From: Roseovarius sp. Pro17
GTDB taxonomy: Bacteria; Pseudomonadota; Alphaproteobacteria; Rhodobacterales; Rhodobacteraceae
Length of the DNA stretch: 64,000 nucleotides
Direction of reading: 5' to 3'
Assembly (NCBI RefSeq): GCF_035599575.1
Contig: NZ_CP141179.1
Location: 248,001-312,000 of the forward strand
Shown: positions 56,784-64,000 of the stretch, piece after piece
How the letters are laid out: the number at the start of each line of letters is the position of its first letter
Numbering within the stretch: the stretch's first letter is position 1
Position numbers and translations under genes: made by a program
The notes under the pieces: generated by a model
What the model saw: the letters and a program-made list of their open reading frames with translations, nothing else
Told to the model about the DNA's origin: nothing
The model's database searches: none

Positions 56784-57188
56784 TCAGCCGCGCGCCTCGC
56801 GCGCCATTTCGTGCAGCGCCGCCATGGCATCATCGGCGCGATCAACCGGCACAAAGAGGTGATCGTGGTAGTAGCCCGAGACCGGATTGACGCCCATGCC
56901 CAGCCCCGCCAGCCGCGTCGTCACCTTGGCGAGAAAACCGACAGCATCCAGCGCCGAGTGGACGTCCAGCGTGATCATCCGACAGGTGAACATGTGATCA
57001 AGGCCAGCGTCATCTGCCGCCTCTTTTGTGACGATGATGGTGGTGCCTTCGCCCTCCTGCATGATCATGCGGGGCGCTAGACCAAGTGGAACGTCCCGAC
57101 CCGGCAGCGTGACAAAGACGTAGGTATCCGCGTCCAGCACGGGCGACATCCCCGCAACGAGGCGTTTCAGATCATGTTCACCGGTCAT
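56784..57188 (-). CDS. ACT-domain protein
   Basis: A 134-residue protein made of an N-terminal region (LKRLVAGMSPVLDADTYVFVTL) and an ACT-type C-terminal domain (LDVHSALDAVGFLAKVTTRLAG). Members may bind amino acids; this one sits directly upstream of lysC on the same strand. Start MTGEHDLKR at 57188. Confidence 0.82.
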   Translation of the reverse strand: MTGEHDLKRLVAGMSPVLDADTYVFVTLPGRDVPLGLAPRMIMQEGEGTTIIVTKEAADDAGLDHMFTCRMITLDVHSALDAVGFLAKVTTRLAGLGMGVNPVSGYYHDHLFVPVDRADDAMAALHEMAREARG

Positions 57189-57261
57189 GGTACCCCTCGA
57201 AGCGGTTTCTGGAGTTCGCTCACAGATCACCCGGCGCGGAATTTGTCCAGCGTGGCGCGCG

Positions 57262-57702
57262 TCAATTCACCTTGCGCGCGGGTCGAAACGGCAGGGGCAT
57301 GATCGGCACGCCGTCCTCCAGCAACTTGCGCGCCTCAGCAGGGCGCGCCTCGCCGTGGATGGGGCGGGTGGGTGATGCGCCCTCGTGCATCTCGCGCGCC
57401 TCATGGGCGAAATCGGTGCCGACATACTCCGAGGTCGCCTCTATCTTGCGGCGCATCTCTGCCAGCGCCTGTTCGGCGGGTGAGGCGGGCGCGCTAAGCT
57501 GGCCTTTGGCACTCTCGCGCAGGGCCGGGCGGGCGCGCCCAGATTGCACGCTGGGGGCCATGATGGTTTTTTCGATATCGGTATCGCCGCAGACCGCGCA
57601 GCCGACCATGCCGCGCGCGGCCAGCGTGTCAAAGGCGTGTGCAGACTGGAACCAGCTGTCAAAGCGGTGGTCCTGTGCGCATTTCAAAGAAAACTTGATC
57701 AT
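57262..57702 (-). CDS. DUF1178 family protein
   Basis: A 146-residue family protein with a likely zinc site: MIKFSLKCAQDHRFDSWFQS near the N-terminus, and VGCAVCGDTDIEKTIMAPSV with a CxxC. C-terminal EYVGTDFAHEAREMHEG and ARPAEARKLLEDGVPIMPLP are conserved. Function unknown. It lies near the Nudix gene, a frequent neighbour. Confidence 0.88.
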   Translation of the reverse strand: MIKFSLKCAQDHRFDSWFQSAHAFDTLAARGMVGCAVCGDTDIEKTIMAPSVQSGRARPALRESAKGQLSAPASPAEQALAEMRRKIEATSEYVGTDFAHEAREMHEGASPTRPIHGEARPAEARKLLEDGVPIMPLPFRPARKVN

Positions 57703-57784
57703 CGTTCAAAGGTCCGGTGAAGACCCTTTATATCTAGCTGAGATTGCGCAAAAATCAAGCGGCAGGGGCGGCCGGTCCGCATGT

Positions 57785-58270
57785 TCAACCCTTGACCTGT
57801 GCGGGGTCGAAATGGCGGATCATATGTGCCAGATCAGGCTCATCCACCAATGCGGCAGCCTTTTTCGGGCGCAGCCACTTGCGCTTGCGCTCCTGCGCTT
57901 CGGGATATTCGGACGCAAGTTCGCGCACCTTCATCGCATAGACCATGATCACACACGGCAGATCGTCTTCGCCCTCCATCGCCTTGCGATAGGAGTAAAG
58001 TCCGAGGCAGCGGTCATACATCCGCCCTCGCACGCCGGCCTCTTCCCATGCTTCGATCTCGGCACTCTCCGCCGGGGTCTTGCCGTCCATGGGCCAGCCC
58101 TTGGGCACAATCCAGCGCTTGGTGCGGCGGCTGGTGACCAGCAGCACCTCAGGCTTGCCGCGCACAATGCGAAAGCAGAGCGCGCCGAATTGCGTGCGCA
58201 CATCGCTTTTGTGCGCATCGTTCAGATCTATGGGAATTTGCGCCGCTGGGGCGATGATGTCGCTGTTCAT
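57785..58270 (-). CDS. Nudix hydrolase (diadenosine/diphosphoinositol type)
   Basis: A 161-residue pyrophosphohydrolase with a Nudix box variant GWPMDGKTPAESAEIEAWEEAGV (in two pieces 1-11 and 12-23), in which the first Glu of GX5E is Lys and the R of REUxEE is Ile. The rest fits DIPP-like enzymes (WIVPKGWP before the box). Substrate unknown; the altered box may affect metal binding. Confidence 0.83.
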   Translation of the reverse strand: MNSDIIAPAAQIPIDLNDAHKSDVRTQFGALCFRIVRGKPEVLLVTSRRTKRWIVPKGWPMDGKTPAESAEIEAWEEAGVRGRMYDRCLGLYSYRKAMEGEDDLPCVIMVYAMKVRELASEYPEAQERKRKWLRPKKAAALVDEPDLAHMIRHFDPAQVKG

Positions 58271-58425
58271 GCCGTTCTTGTGCCTGCCGCGTCATTACGC
58301 GATTTTGCTCTTGCTTTGGGCAATTATATGGCGAGGATCGTCAAAATAACAACTGCTTGCAGCGGGCCGTGTCGCGACAGCGCTGAAAACCGCCTCGGTG
58401 ACGTGCATAATGAGGAGGCAGGAAA

Positions 58426-59208
58426 ATGTGGATTGATGCATCATATGACCACCTCTGTGCGCGGCTGCGAAAGGTAGGCGTGGCAGCTGCGACGGCCTTG
58501 CTGCTGACGGTGCCCGGCGCACAGGCCGACGACGGGATTATCGTCTTTGCCGCCGCGTCGCTGCGCGATGCGATGGACGATATCACCGCGCTTTATCCGG
58601 GCGAGGTCGCGGTATCGCTGGGCAGCAGCGGCCTGCTGGCGCGCCAGATCAGCGAGGGCGCGCCCGCTGACGTGGCGGTGCTGGCCAACACGGACTGGAT
58701 GGACTGGCTGGAGCGGGAGGGCGTCGTCGACCCCGCGCGCCGCGTCGCGCTGGTGGGCAATGCGCTGGTGCTGATCGCGCCTGCCAATGCGCCCGATTTG
58801 AGCGAGGCCAGAACTGAGGCGCTGCTGGCACGCCTCGATGGGGGACGTATCGCTATCGGTCAGACACAGAGCGTTCCAGCAGGCATGTATGGCCGCGCGT
58901 GGTTGGAAGCCTCGGGCATGTGGGACAGTATGATGCCGCATCTGGCCGAGACCGACAACGTGCGCGCCGCGCTGGCGCTGGTCGCGCGGGGCGAGACGCC
59001 TTTGGGTGTCGTCTATGCCACCGACGCGGCGGCCGAGCCGGACGTTCGCGTGGTTTACCGAGTTCCCGAGGGGATGCATGACCCTATCGTCTATCCCGCC
59101 GCGCCGCTGAGTGATGCGGGCGCGCCGTTCATGGCGTTCCTGCAAGGCGCTGAGGCACAAAAAGTTTTTGAGGCGCACGGATTTGTCCCGCTGACGGTCG
59201 TGCCCTGA
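58426..59208 (+). CDS. modA: Molybdate ABC transporter, substrate-binding protein
   Basis: Periplasmic molybdate-binding protein, 260 residues. Signal peptide (about 1-34, ending GAQADD), then the family motifs IIVFAAASLRDAMDDI, VSLGSSGLLARQISEGAPADVAVLA and TQSVPAGMYGRAWLEASG. GGAGGCAGG precedes ATG 58426. Its stop overlaps modB by one base (TGATG). Confidence 0.93.
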   Translation: MWIDASYDHLCARLRKVGVAAATALLLTVPGAQADDGIIVFAAASLRDAMDDITALYPGEVAVSLGSSGLLARQISEGAPADVAVLANTDWMDWLEREGVVDPARRVALVGNALVLIAPANAPDLSEARTEALLARLDGGRIAIGQTQSVPAGMYGRAWLEASGMWDSMMPHLAETDNVRAALALVARGETPLGVVYATDAAAEPDVRVVYRVPEGMHDPIVYPAAPLSDAGAPFMAFLQGAEAQKVFEAHGFVPLTVVP

Positions 59209-59891
59209 TGCTGGACGCCGCAGCATATGCGGCGCTGACGCTGTCGTTGAAGGTATCGCTGGTCGCGGTGATCTTTAGCCTGCCGCCGGCGATTGCGGTG
59301 GCGTGGCTGTTGGCGCGGCGGCGGTTTCCCGGTCACGCGCTGGTCAGTGCGCTGGTGCATCTGCCGCTGGTGCTGCCGCCGGTCGTGACGGGCTATCTGT
59401 TGCTGCTGACCTTCGGGCGCAATGGCTGGGTGGGCGGCGCGCTGGCGGAGGTCGGCATCGTTTTCGCCTTTCGCTGGACCGGCGCGGCGTTGGCGGCGGG
59501 GATTATGGGATTTCCGCTGATGGTGCGCGCCATCCGTCTGTCGATTGAGGCGGTCGATCCCAAGCTGGAGGAGGCAGCAGCGACGCTGGGCGCGGGCCGC
59601 TGGGCGGGGTTCGTGCGTGTGACGCTGCCGTTGATCGTACCGGGGATACTGGCGGGAACGGTGCTGGGCTTTGCCAAGGCGATGGGCGAATTCGGCGCGA
59701 CGATCACGTTTGTCGCCAACATTCCGGGCCAGACGCAGACGCTGCCCACGGCGATCTATTCATTTCTTCAGGTGCCGGGTGGCGAGGGGTCGGCGCTCAG
59801 GCTGGTGATATTGTCGGCCAGTGTCGCGATTGGCGCGGTGCTGATATCAGAATGGCTGGCGCGGCGCATGGCGGCGCGGATCGCCGCATGA
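59208..59891 (+). CDS. modB: Molybdate ABC transporter, permease
   Basis: Inner-membrane permease, 227 residues with five to six hydrophobic segments. The EAA loop motif is VDPKLEEAAATLGAGRW, typical of ModB, and HLPLVLPPVVTGYLLLLTFG lies near the N-terminus. Overlaps modA by one base and modC by four bases (ATGA). Confidence 0.93.
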   Translation: MLDAAAYAALTLSLKVSLVAVIFSLPPAIAVAWLLARRRFPGHALVSALVHLPLVLPPVVTGYLLLLTFGRNGWVGGALAEVGIVFAFRWTGAALAAGIMGFPLMVRAIRLSIEAVDPKLEEAAATLGAGRWAGFVRVTLPLIVPGILAGTVLGFAKAMGEFGATITFVANIPGQTQTLPTAIYSFLQVPGGEGSALRLVILSASVAIGAVLISEWLARRMAARIAA

Positions 59892-60982
59892 GGCTGAGCG
59901 TCAATATCGCGCATCGTCTTGGCGGTTTCGCACTGGAGGCAGCGTTTGATGCGGGGCCGGGTGTGACGGCCCTTTTTGGCCCATCAGGATCGGGCAAGAC
60001 GACCATCGCCAATGCGGTTGCAGGGCTTTTGACGCCGGATACTGGCCGGATTGCGCTGGGCGAAGACGTGCTGGTTGACCGAGCGGCGGGCGTGTGCCTG
60101 CCAGCGGCGCAGCGCCGGATCGGCGTCGTCTTTCAGGATGGGCGGCTGTTTCCGCATTTGACGGTGGCGCAGAATATCGCGTTTGGCGCGCGCTATGCGC
60201 CGCGCGGCGCGCCGGGGCTGGATGGCGGCACCATTCAGCAGATGCTGGGCATTGGCGCGCTGATGCAGCGTCGCCCTCGGGGCCTCTCGGGCGGCGAGCA
60301 GCAGCGCGTCGCCATCGCGCGCGCGCTCAGCATGCGCCCGCGCCTCTTGCTGATGGACGAGCCGCTGGCGGCGCTGGACGGTCCCCGCAAGGACGAGATT
60401 CTGCCCTATCTGGAGCGTCTGCGCGACAGCGGTGCGGTGCCCATCGTCTATATCACCCACGCCATGGCCGAGATCGCGCGCCTGGCCGACCGCATCGTGA
60501 TGTTGCGCGACGGGCGTGTTCTGCGCGTGGGCGATGTGACGGACGTTTTGAGCGATCCGGCGATGGTGCCGCTGATCGGCGTGCGCGATGCAGGATCGGT
60601 TTTGATCGCGCGCGTGGTCGAGCGAAATCCGGGTGGTCTGAGCCGCCTCGCAATCAGTGGCGGCGAATTGCGCCTGCCGGGCATTGAGGCCGATCTTGGA
60701 AAATCATTGCGTATCAGGATATTGGCGCAGGATGTTCTGATTTCCCTGACACGCCCCGAAGGCCTGTCGTCGCGCAACATCCTGCCTGCGGTGGTCGAGG
60801 CAGTGCATCGCGGCGACGGACCCGGTGTGGCCGTATCGCTGAAGCTGGGCGAGGATCGGCTACTGGCCCGCATCACGGCGGACGCGATGGATGAACTGCG
60901 CCTTGTGCCGGGCCTTGATTGCTATGCGGTGCTCAAAGCAACGGCAGTGGCGCGGGCGGATATCGGGGCGATGACAGGTTGA
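59888..60982 (+). CDS. modC: Molybdate ABC transporter, ATP-binding protein
   Basis: ATPase of the transporter, 364 residues: Walker A FGPSGSGKTT, signature LSGGEQQRVAIARAL, Walker B LLLMDEPLAALD, H-loop ITHAMAE, and a C-terminal MOP/TOBE domain (about 290-360; NILPAVVEAVHRGDGPGVAVSLKLG) that binds molybdate for regulation. ATG 59888 overlaps modB by four bases. Confidence 0.94.
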   Translation: MRLSVNIAHRLGGFALEAAFDAGPGVTALFGPSGSGKTTIANAVAGLLTPDTGRIALGEDVLVDRAAGVCLPAAQRRIGVVFQDGRLFPHLTVAQNIAFGARYAPRGAPGLDGGTIQQMLGIGALMQRRPRGLSGGEQQRVAIARALSMRPRLLLMDEPLAALDGPRKDEILPYLERLRDSGAVPIVYITHAMAEIARLADRIVMLRDGRVLRVGDVTDVLSDPAMVPLIGVRDAGSVLIARVVERNPGGLSRLAISGGELRLPGIEADLGKSLRIRILAQDVLISLTRPEGLSSRNILPAVVEAVHRGDGPGVAVSLKLGEDRLLARITADAMDELRLVPGLDCYAVLKATAVARADIGAMTG

Positions 60983-61062
60983 AGTCGTTGTCTTATTGCT
61001 GTCTCATTTAGCAGTCTGCTCAGTAAGTGCAGGCTATATATTGCCAAAATCGAACAATTAAC

Positions 61063-62034
61063 TCATTCCGCCAGATGGCAGGCCGCCATGGTCCCGCTGT
61101 CGCCAATTGCGCGTAGTTGCGGGCGCTCTGCGCGGCAGATGTCCTGCGCGATGGGACAGCGCGGGGCAAAGGGGCAACCGAGAGGCAGATTCACAGGATC
61201 GGGCAATTCGCCGGGCTCGCGCGGGGCGTCGAAGGAGCCGCCGCTCAGCTGCGGGATCGCGTCAAGCAGGAGCTGCGTATAAGGGTGTTTGGGGTCGCGA
61301 TAGATCGTCTCGGTCTGGGCAAGCTCCATGATTTGGCCCAGATACATCACCGCGACGCGATCGCCGAAATGCTCAACGACGCTGAGGTCGTGGGTGATGA
61401 ACATATAGGTTAGATCACGTTCGTCCTGCAAGTCATTCAGAAGGTTTAGAATCTGCGCTTGGATCGACACGTCGAGGGCCGAAATCGGTTCATCTGCGAC
61501 GATGAACGCGGGATTGGTCACCAGCGCGCGGGCGATGGCGATACGCTGGCGTTGACCGCCGGAAAACTCGTGCGGCAACTTGCGTTGCCAACTTTGATCG
61601 CAACCAGTCGCGTCCAGCACGTCCTCGACCTGTCGACGCACGTCGTTGGCCGATTTTTCCGGCATCAGGTGGCGGATCGGCTCAGCCAGCGTCTGAAACA
61701 CATTGCGGCGCGGGTTGAGCGAGGCGTAGGGGTTCTGAAACACCATCTGCATGTCTGCGCGCACTGGTTTACGCTCGGCCTCGTCCATCGTGTCGATGCG
61801 TTGACCGCGGAAGTAGATCTCGCCCGCTGAAGGGGTCAAAAGGCCCATGATAGCGCGGCCCAGCGTGGTCTTGCCGCAGCCGGATTCGCCGACGACGCAA
61901 AAGGTTTCGCCCTTTTCGATCTTGATATCGACGCCGGAGAGGGCGTGCAGCACCGGCTTTTCCCGGCTGAGGAAGTGAGTGGGCAGCGCAAAGCGCATTT
62001 CCAAGCCGCGGGTTTCGACGATGGGATCACTCAT
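61063..62034 (-). CDS. Peptide/solute ABC transporter ATP-binding protein (DppF-like)
   Basis: 323 residues: Walker A VVGESGCGKTTLGRA, signature FSGGQRQRIAIARALV, Walker B FIVADEPISALD, and a C-terminal oligopeptide-transporter extension with a Cys cluster (CPFAPRCPIAQDIC) typical of OppF/DppF. ATG 62034 overlaps the DppD-like stop by four bases. Last gene of the four-gene unit. Substrate unknown, because the binding protein is outside the window. Confidence 0.93.
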   Translation of the reverse strand: MSDPIVETRGLEMRFALPTHFLSREKPVLHALSGVDIKIEKGETFCVVGESGCGKTTLGRAIMGLLTPSAGEIYFRGQRIDTMDEAERKPVRADMQMVFQNPYASLNPRRNVFQTLAEPIRHLMPEKSANDVRRQVEDVLDATGCDQSWQRKLPHEFSGGQRQRIAIARALVTNPAFIVADEPISALDVSIQAQILNLLNDLQDERDLTYMFITHDLSVVEHFGDRVAVMYLGQIMELAQTETIYRDPKHPYTQLLLDAIPQLSGGSFDAPREPGELPDPVNLPLGCPFAPRCPIAQDICRAERPQLRAIGDSGTMAACHLAE

Positions 62035-63002
62035 AGCGCGGCCTCCGCATCTTCGTGCATCGGATGGAAGCAGGCGACGCCGTGTTCCAGCGGCGGCATG
62101 GTCGCGCGGCACTCGTCGCTCGCCCGCTCGCAGCGGGGGTGGTAGGGGCATCCCTCGGGCAGGTTCGTGATCGGCGGCATCGAGCCGGGGATCTGGTAGA
62201 GCTTGGCACCCTTGGTCGAATTCTGAGGCAGCGCCTTGAGGAGGCCGACGGCGTAGGGATGTTTGGGCGAGTCGATGATGTCGCGGGTGCGGCCCGTCTC
62301 GACGCATTTGCCAGCGTACATGATCATAAGGCGCTCGGTCACTTCGGCAACGACGCCCAGATCGTGGGTGATGAGGATCAACGCGACGTCATTCTCGCGA
62401 CAGAGCGTCAGGATCAGCGACATGATTTCAGCTTGGATCGTGACGTCGAGGGCTGTTGTCGGCTCATCCGCGATGATGATTTCGGGGTCTGTCAGCAAGG
62501 CGATGGCGATGACGACACGCTGCCGTAGGCCGCCAGAAAGCTCATGCGGGTAGGCCTTCATACGGCTTTCGGCCGAGGGAATGGCAACGAGGTTCAGCTT
62601 TTCAACGCTGAGGCGGTGCGCCTCGCGAGTGGAAATGCTGCGATGCGCCTTGAGCGTTTCGATCATTTGGGTGCCGATGCTCAGAACCGGGTTCAGCGTG
62701 ACCATCGGATCCTGAAAGATCATCGAGATACGGTTGCCGCGAATGCGTCTGATCTGCCGGTCGGACATATCCAGCAGGTTGTCGCCGTCGAAGGTGACGG
62801 AGCCTTTGGTGACGCGACCCGGCTCGGCGATGAGGTTCAGGATGGCAAAGGCCAGCATGGATTTGCCAGCACCGGATTCGCCGACCACGCCGAGGCGTTG
62901 GCCTTTTTCCAGCGTCAGATCGACACCGCGCAGGGCCTCGACCTCGCCCTTTTTGCCGCGCGGGAAGGCGACATGCAGATCCTTGACGTCCAGCAATGCC
63001 AT
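62031..63002 (-). CDS. Peptide/solute ABC transporter ATP-binding protein (DppD-like)
   Basis: 323 residues: Walker A VVGESGAGKSMLAFAIL, signature LSGGLRQRVVIAIALL, Walker B IIIADEPTTALD, C-terminal CPYHPRCERASDEC cluster. It overlaps the permease stop by one base (TGATG) and the DppF-like start by four bases, so the chain is translated as a unit. Confidence 0.93.
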   Translation of the reverse strand: MALLDVKDLHVAFPRGKKGEVEALRGVDLTLEKGQRLGVVGESGAGKSMLAFAILNLIAEPGRVTKGSVTFDGDNLLDMSDRQIRRIRGNRISMIFQDPMVTLNPVLSIGTQMIETLKAHRSISTREAHRLSVEKLNLVAIPSAESRMKAYPHELSGGLRQRVVIAIALLTDPEIIIADEPTTALDVTIQAEIMSLILTLCRENDVALILITHDLGVVAEVTERLMIMYAGKCVETGRTRDIIDSPKHPYAVGLLKALPQNSTKGAKLYQIPGSMPPITNLPEGCPYHPRCERASDECRATMPPLEHGVACFHPMHEDAEAAL

Positions 63003-63910
63003 CAGTCGTCCCCCCGGCGCAGTTTCGGGTTCAGCACATCGCGCAGCCAGTCGCCCAAGAGGTTGAGCGCCAGCACCAGCGCAACCAGCACGAGGGCCGG
63101 GTAGAGCGTAATCCACCACGAGCCGGAAAAGATGAACTCAAAGCCTGAGCGGATCAGCGAGCCAAGCGATGGTTTGTCCGTCGGCATCCCCAGTCCGAGG
63201 AACGACAGGGCCGCCTCGGTCATGATCGCTTCGGCGACCTGGATGGTCGAGATGACCAGAACCGGCGTCAGCGTGTTGGGCAGGATATGACCCCACATCA
63301 CCTTGCGCGCGGGCAGGCCAATGACGCGGGCGGCGTCGACATATTCCTTGTTCTTTTCGCCAAGAACCGAGGATCGGACGGTGCGCGCGAATTTCGGCCA
63401 TTCGGCGACGCCAATGATGATGATCAGCATAAAGATGGCGTAGTCGGCGTAGATATTCGCATCGAATGCGGTCTGAAAGAGGGCCAGCGCGATAATGGCG
63501 ATCATAAGCGTCGATAGCGACATCTGGATATCGGCGAGGCGCATCAGGAAGCTGTCAATCCAGCCGCCTTTGTAGCCCGCCCAAAGGCCCAGCGTTACGC
63601 CAAGAATGCCCTGAACGATTACCGCACCGATGCCGATGATCAGCGAAATGCCGGTGCCGTACATAATCGTGCTGAAAACGCCGCGCCCCTGCGTGTCGGT
63701 TCCCAGCCAAAAGCGTTCGTCGCCGCCCGTCCGCCATGAAGGGGGCAGATCGCTGTCCATGATATTGAGTTGCAGCAAATCATAAGGGTTCTGCGGCGCG
63801 ATCCACGGGGCCAGCGCGGCCATCAGGACCAGGAACAGCAGGACGATACCGGCGCCGATGGCGACAGGGTCCGACAGGAAGCGTTTGAGAAAGCCGCGCC
63901 ATGTAATCAT
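63002..63910 (-). CDS. Peptide/solute ABC transporter permease (DppC-like)
   Basis: 302 residues with about six membrane helices. DppC-type N-terminus (FLKRFLSDPVAIGAGIVLLFLVLMAALAPWIAP in pieces), periplasmic loop WLGTDTQGRGVFSTIMYGTG, and EAA loop EYVDAARVIGLPARKVMWGHILPN. Its ATG overlaps the preceding permease stop by four bases. Confidence 0.93.
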   Translation of the reverse strand: MITWRGFLKRFLSDPVAIGAGIVLLFLVLMAALAPWIAPQNPYDLLQLNIMDSDLPPSWRTGGDERFWLGTDTQGRGVFSTIMYGTGISLIIGIGAVIVQGILGVTLGLWAGYKGGWIDSFLMRLADIQMSLSTLMIAIIALALFQTAFDANIYADYAIFMLIIIIGVAEWPKFARTVRSSVLGEKNKEYVDAARVIGLPARKVMWGHILPNTLTPVLVISTIQVAEAIMTEAALSFLGLGMPTDKPSLGSLIRSGFEFIFSGSWWITLYPALVLVALVLALNLLGDWLRDVLNPKLRRGDD

Positions 63911-64000
63911 GCCTTGGCCCCCGGCAGTTTAACCATCGGATTGATCAGCGTGTAGACGAAATCGACGATGGTGTTGACGACCACAAAGATGAGGCCGACG
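63907..64000 (-). CDS. Peptide/solute ABC transporter permease (DppB-like), 3' end only
   Basis: Only the last 30 codons are present: VGLIFVVVNTIVDFVYTLIN then PMVKLPGAKA and stop. The sequence fits the C-terminal membrane helix and tail of DppB-type permeases. The start and the substrate-binding protein lie beyond the right edge. Confidence 0.85.
   Translation of the reverse strand, partial: VGLIFVVVNTIVDFVYTLINPMVKLPGAKA

Overview
The window is GC-rich chromosomal DNA of an alphaproteobacterium, most probably a member of the Rhodobacteraceae (Roseobacter group). The inference rests on the family content: an NDUFS4-like complex I subunit, an LdtR-type MarR regulator, tandem DUF1194 proteins, PTS-Ntr enzyme I next to aspartokinase, a DUF6280-type small protein, and many 1- to 8-base translational overlaps (ATGA, TGATG). 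No tRNA, rRNA or CRISPR array was recognised. The genus cannot be fixed from the sequence alone.

Layout. 1-7199: end of cobyric acid synthase (cobQ), a small conserved protein, efp, then three capsule genes on the minus strand (kpsS-like, outer-membrane export lipoprotein, kpsC-like). 7200-15574: ribE, then a minus-strand catabolic or transport cluster (LysR regulator, semialdehyde-type aldehyde dehydrogenase, M19 dipeptidase-like protein lacking part of its metal site, BCCT transporter, 563-residue unknown protein, DUF3726 protein). 15575-28006: an NDUFS4-like gene, then an accessory region. An IS3-family element has cut a MYG1 gene after about 41 codons. Behind it lie an RraA-like protein, a LysR regulator, a gene-poor stretch, a secreted M15 peptidase coupled to a giant 1561-residue exported multidomain protein, and a TniQ-like transposition remnant with terminator and end-like repeats. 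28007-49104: core metabolism with short operons (MATE, aspartate aminotransferase, sdhE, ldtR, gloA with two DUF1194 genes, thyX, a low-GC membrane protein, glyA, nadK, csbD, GST, MerR, a second MATE, DUF952-pyrD-arsC, a methyltransferase, and mtnP-LysE-apt for methylthioadenosine salvage). 49105-64000: SulP transporter, MscS channel, GNAT, EcsC, ptsP, lysC, ACT protein, DUF1178 and Nudix proteins, modABC, and a peptide ABC transporter operon running off the right edge.

How genes work together. kpsS and kpsC would build the Kdo linker of a lipid-anchored capsule, and the lipoprotein would form its outer-membrane exit. MtnP releases adenine that Apt turns into AMP. ModABC imports molybdate. 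The peptide ABC genes form a four-gene chain with overlapping ends. The aldehyde dehydrogenase, dipeptidase-like, BCCT and two unknown genes look like one uptake and breakdown unit for an unidentified small zwitterionic compound.

The best candidates for something undescribed are the M15 peptidase plus giant exported protein pair (20456-25989) and the BCCT/M19-like/563-residue cluster (7883-14326). A well-formed GGAAC-N16-CGTT promoter in front of csbD suggests control by a general-stress sigma factor.
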